From an uncultured Methylobacillus sp. (GTDB lineage: Bacteria > Pseudomonadota > Gammaproteobacteria > Burkholderiales > Methylophilaceae): DNA of 26,067 nt. The position numbers and the translations under genes were made by a program. The stretch is from contig CAMLDQ010000025.1 of NCBI GenBank assembly GCA_946478965.1, positions 1-26,067 of the forward strand. Direction: 5' to 3'. Shown piece after piece: positions 18,684 to 26,067 of the stretch; the stretch's first letter is position 1; each line of letters begins with the position of its first letter. Under the pieces are notes generated by a model. The model did not search any database and was not told the DNA's origin. It saw only the letters and a program-made list of their open reading frames with translations.

Positions 18684-19468
18684 TGAAAATCCTTGCAATC
18701 ACCAATCAAAAAGGCGGGGTCGGCAAGACAACAACCTGCGTCAACCTGGCGGCCAGCCTCGCCGCGACCAAGCGGCGGGTCTTGCTGATCGATCTCGATC
18801 CACAGGGCAATGCCACTACCGGCAGTGGTGTGGACAAGGCGACTCTGAAGCACACGATTTATCATGTGCTGATTGGTGACAAGACGCTGCAGGAGGTGCG
18901 AGTGCCCTCTCCTAGCAGCTTTGATGTGATCCCCGCCAATCGTGAGCTGGCCGGAGCAGAAGTCGAGCTGGTCAACGAGCTGGCGCGGGAGACGCGGCTC
19001 AAGAACGCGCTGGCGCAAATCGACGCCGCCTACGATTACGTACTGATCGATTGCCCGCCGGCGCTTAATCTGGTTACGGTCAATGCGCTGACCTCGGCGC
19101 ATGCGGTGATGATCCCGATGCAGTGCGAATACTATGCATTGGAAGGATTGTCCGATCTGGTCAATACGATCAAGAAAGTGCGGGCCTATCTCAATCCCGC
19201 GCTTGAGATCGAGGGCCTGCTGAGAACGCTCTACGATCCGCGCAATATGCTGGCGCAACAAGTGTCCGCGCAGCTGACCCGCCACTTTGGCGACAAGGTC
19301 TACCGCACGGTAATCCCGCGCAATGTGCGGTTGGCGGAGGCACCCAGTTACGGCCAGCCGGCCCTGGCCTACGATCGCGCCTCCAAGGGCGCGCAGGCCT
19401 ACCTCGCGCTGGCGGGCGAGCTGATTAACAGGAATGGAAAAACGAATGACGGAGCGGCACATGGTTAA
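18683..19468 (+). CDS. parA: Chromosome partitioning ATPase ParA (Soj)
   Basis: This is a 261-residue ParA, the deviant Walker ATPase that binds nucleoid DNA and moves ParB-parS complexes. KGGVGKTTT (10-18) is the deviant Walker A with the signature lysine; LLIDLDPQGNATTG (34-47) is the A' motif and VLIDCPPAL contains the Walker B. Length is typical for chromosomal ParA without an N-terminal regulatory domain. The ATG at 18683 shares one base with the rsmG stop (TGATG). A TTG just before would add one residue and was not chosen. It overlaps parB by eight bases. Confidence 0.97.
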   Translation: MKILAITNQKGGVGKTTTCVNLAASLAATKRRVLLIDLDPQGNATTGSGVDKATLKHTIYHVLIGDKTLQEVRVPSPSSFDVIPANRELAGAEVELVNELARETRLKNALAQIDAAYDYVLIDCPPALNLVTVNALTSAHAVMIPMQCEYYALEGLSDLVNTIKKVRAYLNPALEIEGLLRTLYDPRNMLAQQVSAQLTRHFGDKVYRTVIPRNVRLAEAPSYGQPALAYDRASKGAQAYLALAGELINRNGKTNDGAAHG

Positions 19469-20321
19469 AGCCAAAGGATTGGGACGTGGGCTGGATGCGC
19501 TATTGGGGGGCGACTTCGAGACCGTTTCGGCGACCGATACGTTGCGTGTGCTGAAGGTGCAGCAGTTGCAGCCAGGCAAGTATCAGCCGCGCACGCACAT
19601 GGATCACGATTCTCTGGTGCAGCTCGCCGATTCGATACGCGCGCAGGGCATTATGCAGCCTATTCTGGTGCGGCAGATTGCTACTGAGCAGTATGAGATT
19701 ATTGCCGGGGAGCGGCGCTGGCGTGCGGCGCAAATGGCCGGCTTGCATGAAGTGCAGGTGCTGGTGCGCGAACTCGCCGACGAAACCGCGCTGGCGATGT
19801 CGTTGATCGAAAATATCCAGAGGGAAAACCTGAATCCGCTTGAAGAGGCCAACGGTATTCAGCGATTGCTGGACGAATTCGGCTTGACCCATCAGGCCGC
19901 CGCGGAAGCCATCGGGCGTTCGCGCACAGCGGTCACCAATCTGCTGCGGTTGCGCTCTCTGGTTGCGCATGTCCAGGAAATGCTGATGGAAGGTCAGATC
20001 GATATGGGGCATGCGCGTGCCCTGCTCTCGCTGGATGGCGCGCGCCAGGTGGCGGCGGCAGAGCAGATTGCCGCCAAGAAAATGTCGGTGCGCGAGGCGG
20101 AGCGCTTGGTGCAACGCATTGTACAACCAAAGAAAAAGGCGGAGCCGCGCGCCTCGCGCGACTTGCAAAATTTGCAGGAAAGCATTGCCGAACAGCTGGG
20201 GGCGCATGTCATCATTCGCCAGGGAAGCCGCGGCAAGGGGAAGCTGCTGATCGACTACAATGGCCTGGACGAGCTGGAAGGCATCTTGGCGCGGATGGGG
20301 CTGCACTTGAGCCAGGGTTAG
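19461..20321 (+). CDS. parB: Chromosome partitioning protein ParB (Spo0J), CTPase family
   Basis: This is a 286-residue ParB that loads at parS as a CTP-dependent sliding clamp. The N-terminus KGLGRGLDALLGG (5-17) includes the ParA-interacting type of sequence. The CTP-binding motifs GERRWR (83-88) and ENIQREN (117-123) are intact. A helix-turn-helix region lies at about 140-165 (LTHQAAAEAIGRSRTAVTNL), and a C-terminal dimerisation segment ends the protein. The start at 19461 is chosen for the GGAG six bases upstream and the family N-terminus; in-frame ATGs at 19434 and 19446 lie inside parA. Both parS sites in the window are its likely targets. Confidence 0.97.
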   Translation: MVKAKGLGRGLDALLGGDFETVSATDTLRVLKVQQLQPGKYQPRTHMDHDSLVQLADSIRAQGIMQPILVRQIATEQYEIIAGERRWRAAQMAGLHEVQVLVRELADETALAMSLIENIQRENLNPLEEANGIQRLLDEFGLTHQAAAEAIGRSRTAVTNLLRLRSLVAHVQEMLMEGQIDMGHARALLSLDGARQVAAAEQIAAKKMSVREAERLVQRIVQPKKKAEPRASRDLQNLQESIAEQLGAHVIIRQGSRGKGKLLIDYNGLDELEGILARMGLHLSQG

Positions 20322-20347
20322 CGGATATCCGTATCGTTATTTTTCAC

Positions 20348-20376
20348 TTGACTTGTGCGTGGCAAGAACCGACAAT
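20348..20376 (+). promoter_or_regulatory. Candidate promoter of the atp operon
   Basis: TTGACT (20348-20353, 5 of 6) is followed after 17 bases by GACAAT (20371-20376, 4 of 6), about 75 bases before the atpI ATG in the 130-base gap after parB. No intrinsic terminator is visible in that gap, so some read-through from parB is also possible. Confidence 0.4.
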
Positions 20377-20451
20377 CGCGGGCTTTGGTTATGCGATGTT
20401 GAGCAGTGGCGGGAGCGCTCTGTTTGGCATGCAATAGCCTGGTGCGACTGA

Positions 20452-20814
20452 ATGGAAATGGCTAAGAAAATCGGGCTCTGGCAGATAGGCGCAATTCTGT
20501 TCGTAGCTCTGACAGCGTATTTTCTGGCGGGTTCACATGGCGCATTCTCCGCGTTGGCGGGTGGATTTGCAGTGTGGGCAGGTACGCAATTGGCGGCACT
20601 CAGCATGCGCAAAAAGGGCGGCGTCAATGCTGGCGGCGCATTGCTGGTGCTGTTGCGGGCAGAAGCGATCAAGATTGTCGTGATCGCCCTGCTGTTGTTG
20701 CTGGTTTTCAAGCTGTATGCGGCGCATGTGGTGCCGGCCGCGCTGATTGCGGGGTTGGCGGTAGCGGCCCTGCTTTCCGGTTTGGGCATCATGCGGGCGA
20801 ACGGATTAGAGTAA
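20452..20814 (+). CDS. atpI: ATP synthase subunit I (AtpI)
   Basis: This is a 120-residue hydrophobic protein with four predicted membrane helices (about 9-26, 30-50, 68-86, 91-113), at the head of the atp operon. This position and topology fit AtpI, an accessory protein proposed to help assemble the c-ring or handle Mg. Sequence conservation in this family is low, so the call rests on place and topology. The start may be the ATG at 20452 or the one six bases later (MAKKIGLW); neither has a clear ribosome site. It is 20 bases before atpB. Confidence 0.85.
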   Translation: MEMAKKIGLWQIGAILFVALTAYFLAGSHGAFSALAGGFAVWAGTQLAALSMRKKGGVNAGGALLVLLRAEAIKIVVIALLLLLVFKLYAAHVVPAALIAGLAVAALLSGLGIMRANGLE

Positions 20815-20834
20815 ATACGGGATATTTAGAAATC

Positions 20835-21638
20835 ATGGCAAGCGAATTGATGACACCTTCGAGCTATATCGAGCACCATCTGGCGTTCAATGTCAAACCG
20901 GTGGGCGACGGCGGTTTCTGGGTATTGCACATGGATACGCTGGTGATGTCGGCGTTGCTGGGGGTATTTGCCTTCGGCTTGATCTGGTGGGTGGTGCGCG
21001 GCGTGACGGCGGGTGTGCCGACCAAGCGTCAGGCCTTCGTCGAGTTGATGATGGAATTCATCGACAGCCAGGTGCGCAGCATTTTTCACGGCAATCGCCA
21101 TACCTTTGTTGCGCCGGCGGCGCTGACGGTGTTCGTCTGGGTGCTGCTGATGAACACCATGGACTTCCTGCCGGTCGATATCATGAGCAAGTTCTACCAT
21201 TTGCTCGGGCTGGAGCACTGGCGCAGCGTCCCGACTTCCGATGTGAATACAACGTTTGCACTGGCCCTGTCGGTCTGGCTGCTGATGATTTTCTTCAATA
21301 TAAAGGTCAAGGGTATCGGCGGCTGGATTCACGAACTGTTCTGTGCGCCGTTCGGAGCTCATCCGCTTGTCTGGCCGGCCAACTTCCTTTTCAACCTGAT
21401 CGAGTATGTGTCCAAGCCGCTGTCGCATTCGCTGCGTCTGTTCGGCAACATGTATGCGGGTGAAATCATTTTCCTGCTGCTGGGCATGTGGGCGGCCACA
21501 GGCCTGGCGGGCACGATTTTCGGCGCACTGCTGAGTGCCGGATGGGCGATCTTCCACATCCTGATCGTCGTGCTGCAGGCGTTCATTTTCATGATGTTGA
21601 CCGTTGTGTATATCGCAATGGCGCATGAAAGCCACTAA
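20835..21638 (+). CDS. atpB: F1Fo ATP synthase subunit a
   Basis: This is a 267-residue subunit a, the stator part of the proton channel in the inner membrane. The essential arginine is Arg201 in [14 protein letters not shown], and the C-terminal helix [18 protein letters not shown] is typical. Several other hydrophobic spans are present (about 37-55, 93-113, 140-156, 211-232). The ATG at 20835 gives the usual short N-terminus ([16 protein letters not shown]); the frame is open upstream inside atpI but has no similarity. Only a weak ribosome site (TTAGAA) is seen. Confidence 0.97.
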   Translation: MASELMTPSSYIEHHLAFNVKPVGDGGFWVLHMDTLVMSALLGVFAFGLIWWVVRGVTAGVPTKRQAFVELMMEFIDSQVRSIFHGNRHTFVAPAALTVFVWVLLMNTMDFLPVDIMSKFYHLLGLEHWRSVPTSDVNTTFALALSVWLLMIFFNIKVKGIGGWIHELFCAPFGAHPLVWPANFLFNLIEYVSKPLSHSLRLFGNMYAGEIIFLLLGMWAATGLAGTIFGALLSAGWAIFHILIVVLQAFIFMMLTVVYIAMAHESH

Positions 21639-21953
<315 letters not shown>

Positions 21954-21992
21954 TCGCGCTTTCGTGCTATTAGCTAGCCGCTAGGAGTCCAA

Positions 21993-22463
21993 ATGAATAT
22001 CAACCTGACCTTATTGGCGCAAGCAGTGTCTTTCGCCATTCTGATCTGGTTCACGGTGAAGTTTGTGTGGCCGCCGCTGCTCAACGCCATCGAAACCCGC
22101 CAGAAGCAGATTGCTGACGGCCTGGCGGCCGGCGAGCGCGGCAGGCACGAACTGGAGCTCGCATCCAAGCGTGCTTCCCAGGACCTGCATGACGCCAAGG
22201 AAAAGGCATCCGCCATCATCGCGCAGGCTGAAAAGCGTGCTGCCGAAATCATCGAAGAAGCCAAGGGCAATGCCAAAGTCGAGGGTGATCGCATCCTGAC
22301 CGGCGCCAAGGCCGAAATCGACCAGGAAGTGAACCGCGCCAAGGAAGGCCTGCGTCAGCAAGTCTCCCAACTGGCTGTTGCCGGTGCCGAAAAGATCCTG
22401 CGTCGCGAAATCGATGCCAAGGCGCATAGCGACATGCTCACCGCGATCGCCAACGAGTTGTAA
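21993..22463 (+). CDS. atpF: F1Fo ATP synthase subunit b
   Basis: This is a 156-residue subunit b of the peripheral stalk: one N-terminal membrane helix (about 5-27, ending [17 protein letters not shown]) followed by a long, charged, Ala/Glu/Lys-rich helix that dimerises as a coiled coil and reaches to delta on F1. Length matches the usual 156. An AGGAG site lies seven bases before the ATG. It lies between atpE and atpH as in other proteobacterial operons. Confidence 0.97.
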   Translation: MNINLTLLAQAVSFAILIWFTVKFVWPPLLNAIETRQKQIADGLAAGERGRHELELASKRASQDLHDAKEKASAIIAQAEKRAAEIIEEAKGNAKVEGDRILTGAKAEIDQEVNRAKEGLRQQVSQLAVAGAEKILRREIDAKAHSDMLTAIANEL

Positions 22464-22480
22464 GACGAGGCGAGCACATC

Positions 22481-23017
22481 ATGGCTGAAGCGGTCACTAT
22501 TGCAAGACCTTACGCCGTGGCGGTGTTCCGCCTGGCCAAGGAAAAGAATGCGCTGGCGAAATGGTCCGACATGCTGGCCCTCGCCAGCGGCGTCGTTGCG
22601 GATCCGCAAATGCAGGCTGTCATCGACGATCCCAAGTTCGTATCTGCCGATGTCGAGCGTCTGGTGCTCGCCGTTTGCGGCGACAAGCTGGACGAAGCAG
22701 GCACCAACCTGATCAAGCTGCTGGTCGAATACGACCGCCTTGCGCTGCTGCCGGAAATCGCCGGCATCTACGAGGAGCTGAAGGCTCAGGACGAAGGCAC
22801 GCTGGACGCGGAAATCACCGCGGCCGCGGCGCTCACCGATGCCCAGGTCAAGACATTGGTCGACCAGTTGCAGAAGAAATTCGGCAAAAAGGTCGAAGCC
22901 AGCGTTAACGTCGATCCCGAAATTATCGGCGGGATCAAAATTGTTGTCGGCGATACGGTTATCGACGCTTCAGTCCGTGGCCGCTTGCAAGAGCTGGCCT
23001 ACACGCTGAAAGGTTAG
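22481..23017 (+). CDS. atpH: F1Fo ATP synthase subunit delta
   Basis: This is a 178-residue delta subunit joining the b stalk to the top of the F1 alpha3beta3 head. The N-terminal VTIARPYAVAVFRLAKE and C-terminal VDPEIIGGIKIVVGDTVIDASVRGRL segments are family hallmarks. Length is normal. GAGG precedes the ATG by about ten bases. Gaps to atpF (17 bases) and atpA (9 bases) show one operon. Confidence 0.97.
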   Translation: MAEAVTIARPYAVAVFRLAKEKNALAKWSDMLALASGVVADPQMQAVIDDPKFVSADVERLVLAVCGDKLDEAGTNLIKLLVEYDRLALLPEIAGIYEELKAQDEGTLDAEITAAAALTDAQVKTLVDQLQKKFGKKVEASVNVDPEIIGGIKIVVGDTVIDASVRGRLQELAYTLKG

Positions 23018-23026
23018 GAGAAAGTA

Positions 23027-24568
23027 ATGCAGTTATCCACATCAGAAATCAGTGAACTGATTAAGAGCCGGCTGGAGAATTTCTCCACCAGCGCCGAAGC
23101 GCGTACCCAGGGTACCGTGATCTCGGTGACTGACGGCATCGTTCGCATTCACGGCCTGTCCAACGTAATGGCCGGCGAAATGATCGAATTCCCGGGCAAC
23201 ACCTTCGGTCTGGCGCTTAACCTCGAGCGCGATTCCGTTGGTGCGGTGATTCTGGGCAGCTACGAACACATCACCGAAGGCGATACCTGCAAGTGCACGG
23301 GGCGCATTCTGGAAGTTCCCGTCGGTCCGGAATTGGTTGGTCGCGTGGTGAACGCATTGGGTCAGCCGATCGACGGCAAGGGCCCGATCAATGCGAAGCT
23401 GACCGACAAGATCGAAAAGGTGGCGCCCGGCGTTATCGCCCGTCAATCCGTGTCCCAGCCTGTGCAGACCGGTCTGAAGTCCATCGACTCCATGGTCCCG
23501 GTCGGCCGCGGCCAGCGCGAACTGATCATCGGCGACCGCCAGACTGGCAAGACTGCCGTGGCTGTCGACGCAATCATCAACCAGAAGGGTCAGAACATGA
23601 CCTGTATCTACGTTGCGATCGGCCAGAAGGCCTCCACCATCGCCAACGTGGTACGCAAGCTGGAAGAGCACGGTGCGATGGAGTACACCATCGTCGTGGC
23701 GGCCTCCGCTTCCGACTCTGCTGCGCTGCAGTTCCTCGCACCTTACGCCGGTTGCACCATGGGCGAATACTTCCGCGATCGTGGCCAGGACGCCCTGATC
23801 GTGTACGACGACCTGACCAAGCAAGCCTGGGCGTATCGTCAAATCTCCCTGTTGCTGCGCCGCCCGCCGGGCCGCGAAGCGTATCCGGGCGACGTGTTCT
23901 ACATCCATTCCCGCCTGCTGGAACGCGCTGCACGCGTAAATCCGGAATTTGTCGAAGCCTTCACCAAGGGTGAAGTCAAGGGCAAGACCGGTTCGCTGAC
24001 GGCACTGCCGATCATCGAAACGCAAGCCGGCGACGTGTCCGCATTCGTGCCGACCAACGTGATTTCCATTACCGACGGCCAGATCTTCCTGGAAACCGAC
24101 CTGTTCAACGCCGGTATCCGTCCCGCGATCAACGCCGGTATTTCGGTGTCCCGCGTCGGTGGCGCCGCACAGACCAAGGTCATCAAGAAGCTGGGCGGCG
24201 GCGTGCGTCTGGCATTGGCCCAATACCGTGAATTGGCCGCGTTTGCACAGTTTGCTTCCGACCTCGACGAAGCGACCCGCAAGCAGTTGGAGCGTGGCCG
24301 TCTGGTGACCGAGCTGATGAAGCAAACGCAGTACAGCCCGCTGTCCGTGTCCGAAATGGCCGTGTCCCTGCTGGCTGCCAACCAGGGTTACCTGGATGAC
24401 GTCGCCGTGAACAAGGTGCTGGCCTTCGAATCCGCGCTGCATTCCTTCCTCAAGTCGAAGTACAAAGCCATCATGGACAAGATCGAGGAAACCAAGGATC
24501 TGGGCGGCGACGACCAGAAGGCACTGGAAGCCGCGATCCAGGATTTCAAGGCAACCAACGCTTACTAA
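23027..24568 (+). CDS. atpA: F1Fo ATP synthase subunit alpha
   Basis: This is a 513-residue alpha subunit, the regulatory nucleotide-binding partner of beta in F1. The P-loop is GDRQTGKT (169-176); the segment [18 protein letters not shown] (103-120) and the ending [10 protein letters not shown] are typical. Its 513 residues equal the usual proteobacterial length. The ribosome site AGGAG lies seven bases before the ATG. The first codons happen to contain a DnaA-box sequence (23033-23041), taken as coincidence. Confidence 0.98.
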   Translation: MQLSTSEISELIKSRLENFSTSAEARTQGTVISVTDGIVRIHGLSNVMAGEMIEFPGNTFGLALNLERDSVGAVILGSYEHITEGDTCKCTGRILEVPVGPELVGRVVNALGQPIDGKGPINAKLTDKIEKVAPGVIARQSVSQPVQTGLKSIDSMVPVGRGQRELIIGDRQTGKTAVAVDAIINQKGQNMTCIYVAIGQKASTIANVVRKLEEHGAMEYTIVVAASASDSAALQFLAPYAGCTMGEYFRDRGQDALIVYDDLTKQAWAYRQISLLLRRPPGREAYPGDVFYIHSRLLERAARVNPEFVEAFTKGEVKGKTGSLTALPIIETQAGDVSAFVPTNVISITDGQIFLETDLFNAGIRPAINAGISVSRVGGAAQTKVIKKLGGGVRLALAQYRELAAFAQFASDLDEATRKQLERGRLVTELMKQTQYSPLSVSEMAVSLLAANQGYLDDVAVNKVLAFESALHSFLKSKYKAIMDKIEETKDLGGDDQKALEAAIQDFKATNAY

Positions 24569-24581
24569 GGCGGAGATCGAC

Positions 24582-25520
24582 ATGGCTGGCAGCAAGGAAA
24601 TTCGGACCAAGATCAAGAGCGTAGAAAATACGCGCAAGATCACCAAGGCCATGGAAATGGTGGCCGCATCCAAGATGCGCAAGGCGCAGGAGCGGATGCG
24701 GCATGCCCGCCCCTATGCGGAGAAAATCCGCAACGTGGCGGCCCACCTTTCCCATGCTCACCCTGAGTACAAGCACCCGTTCGTGGTGAAGCGCGACGAG
24801 GTAAAGAACGTCGGCATCATCGTCGTAAGTTCCGATAAGGGCTTGTGCGGCGGCCTCAACACCAATGTGCTGCGCATGGCGATCAACCAGATGAAAACCT
24901 GGGAGAGCGAAGGCCTTGGCATCGCGGTTACAGCGATCGGCAACAAGGGTCTGGGTTTCATGAGTCGTGTTGGCGCTGACGTGAAGTCCCAAGTGACCGG
25001 ACTCGGCGACGCGCCGCACATGGACAAGTTGATCGGCCCGGTCAAGGTGATGCTGGATGCTTATGTTGCCGGTGAAATCGACCAGCTGTACATCTGCTAT
25101 ACCCGCTTCATCAATACGATGAAGCAAGAGCCGGTGATGGAACAATTGCTGCCGCTGACGGGTGACTTTGTCAGGACGGACAGCAAAACCAGCCATGCCA
25201 ACGACAAGGTTACTGCCAGCAGTGTGGTGGAAAGCGTTGTGCAGATGGGCGTAGCAAAAGGCCACTGGGATTATATCTACGAGCCGGAAGCACCTGAAGT
25301 CATCAATGAGCTGATGGTGCGCTACATCGAATCGCTGGTGTTCCATGCCGTTGCCGAAAACATGGCGTCCGAGCAGAGCGCCCGTATGGTGGCGATGAAG
25401 TCCGCATCCGACAATGCGAAGAACGTCATCGGCGAACTGAAACTGGTCTACAACAAGGCTCGCCAGGCCGCGATCACCAAGGAAATCTCGGAAATCGTCG
25501 GCGGCGCGGCCGCTGTGTAA
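24582..25520 (+). CDS. atpG: F1Fo ATP synthase subunit gamma, with an internal insertion
   Basis: This is a 312-residue gamma subunit, the central rotor shaft of F1. The N-terminal helix ([20 protein letters not shown], 5-24), [13 protein letters not shown] (83-95) and C-terminal [13 protein letters not shown] (267-279) are conserved. It is about 25 residues longer than the E. coli protein (287). The extra length falls between QLLPL (188-192) and WDYIYEPE (229-236), where E. coli has a linker of roughly eleven residues. The insert (about 194-226) is polar at first and then helix-like. The frame is intact and both sides align, so this is an insertion and not a frameshift. GGAG lies eight bases before the ATG. 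Confidence 0.96.
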   Translation: MAGSKEIRTKIKSVENTRKITKAMEMVAASKMRKAQERMRHARPYAEKIRNVAAHLSHAHPEYKHPFVVKRDEVKNVGIIVVSSDKGLCGGLNTNVLRMAINQMKTWESEGLGIAVTAIGNKGLGFMSRVGADVKSQVTGLGDAPHMDKLIGPVKVMLDAYVAGEIDQLYICYTRFINTMKQEPVMEQLLPLTGDFVRTDSKTSHANDKVTASSVVESVVQMGVAKGHWDYIYEPEAPEVINELMVRYIESLVFHAVAENMASEQSARMVAMKSASDNAKNVIGELKLVYNKARQAAITKEISEIVGGAAAV

Positions 25521-25547
25521 CGAATCAAATAGATTGGGGAACTCAAA

Positions 25548-26067
25548 ATGAGTGAAGGTAAGATTGTTCAATGTATCGGTGCGGTGGTCGACGTCGAATT
25601 CCCGCGCGATCAAATGCCCAAGGTTTACGATGCACTGCTGCTGGCGGACGAAAGCGGTACGGCAGAAGCAGGTCTGACCCTGGAAGTGCAACAGCAACTG
25701 GGCGACGGTGTGGTACGTACCATTGCCATGGGCTCCAGTGACGGCTTGAGCCGTGGTATGAAAGTCAAGGCGACAGGCTCGCAGATTACCGTGCCTGTCG
25801 GCCACGGTACCCTGGGCCGCATCATGGACGTGCTGGGCCGTCCGATCGACGAAGCAGGCGAGATCACGACCGAAGAGCGTCGCTCCATCCACCAGAAGGC
25901 CCCGACGTTTGAAGAGCTCTCCCCTTCCGTTGACCTGCTGGAAACCGGCATCAAGGTGATCGATCTGGTCTGCCCGTTCGCCAAGGGCGGTAAGGTCGGC
26001 CTGTTCGGCGGTGCCGGTGTGGGCAAGACCGTGAACATGATGGAACTGATCAACAACATCGCCAAGC
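25548..26067 (+). CDS. atpD: F1Fo ATP synthase subunit beta, N-terminal part, cut by window edge
   Basis: The first 173 residues of the catalytic beta subunit are present; the gene runs past the right edge. The N-terminal barrel ([19 protein letters not shown]) and the Walker A GGAGVGKT (154-161), the catalytic P-loop, are visible. GGGGA lies eight bases before the ATG. It follows atpG by 27 bases as expected; atpC should follow outside the window. Confidence 0.98.
   Translation, partial: MSEGKIVQCIGAVVDVEFPRDQMPKVYDALLLADESGTAEAGLTLEVQQQLGDGVVRTIAMGSSDGLSRGMKVKATGSQITVPVGHGTLGRIMDVLGRPIDEAGEITTEERRSIHQKAPTFEELSPSVDLLETGIKVIDLVCPFAKGGKVGLFGGAGVGKTVNMMELINNIAK

Noticed and set aside
20322..20331. 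10-base palindrome CGGATATCCG directly after the parB stop
   Set aside because: Too short for a stable hairpin with a loop and without an adjacent T tract; not a convincing terminator or operator.
23033..23041. Perfect DnaA-box sequence at the start of atpA
   Set aside because: A single 9-mer inside coding sequence with no clustering; expected by chance at this frequency. A near match at 3859-3867 in the Z1 gene was set aside for the same reason.

Overview
The window spans a chromosomal replication-origin region, most likely from a betaproteobacterium. The order rpmH-rnpA-yidD-yidC-mnmE ... mnmG-rsmG-parA-parB-atpIBEFHAGD next to dnaA-dnaN-gyrB is a recognised betaproteobacterial arrangement. 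A Nitrosomonadales or Gallionellaceae-like host is a guess from general flavour only. Genes left of about 11.1 kb are all on the minus strand, and nearly all genes to the right are on the plus strand, so transcription diverges from an origin at dnaA.

Left arm, 1-5542 (minus strand): a tightly packed, comparatively AT-rich phage-defence operon reading MORC/MutL-type ATPase (mzaB) - Z1 helicase-like protein (mzaC) - PD-(D/E)XK/DUF4420 nuclease-like protein (mzaD) - AIPR (mzaE, cut by the left edge). This matches the known Mza set, which is related to the restriction-associated MORC systems. It lies directly downstream of gyrB, separated by a 329-base gap that holds a strong intrinsic terminator.

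Origin segment, 5872-11254: gyrB, dnaN and dnaA run leftward. The AT-rich dnaN-dnaA gap carries DnaA-box-like sites in an imperfect inverted repeat. The dnaA-rpmH gap carries a perfect DnaA box and divergent promoters. A perfect parS palindrome sits just before gyrB and an identical copy lies upstream of mnmG. The parA and parB genes that act on these sites are also in the window, so both the segregation centromere and its machinery are present.

Right arm, 11255-26067: rpmH-rnpA-yidD-yidC-mnmE (ribosomal protein L34, RNase P protein, membrane-protein insertion, tRNA modification) is followed by an oppositely oriented pair, a DUF1924/SHP-type cytochrome c and its membrane cytochrome b. Then come mnmG-rsmG-parA-parB and the F1Fo ATP synthase operon, which runs off the right edge inside atpD.

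The points most worth a second look are: the origin-proximal Mza operon; a His in the SHP-like cytochrome where the family's unusual Asn haem ligand is expected; a terminator-like hairpin inside the start of rnpA; a perfect 26-bp palindrome inside dnaA with an attenuator-like alternative pairing; the duplicated parS sites; and an insertion in the ATP synthase gamma subunit. No wholly undescribed system was found. The defence operon is the accessory element, and it belongs to a known class.
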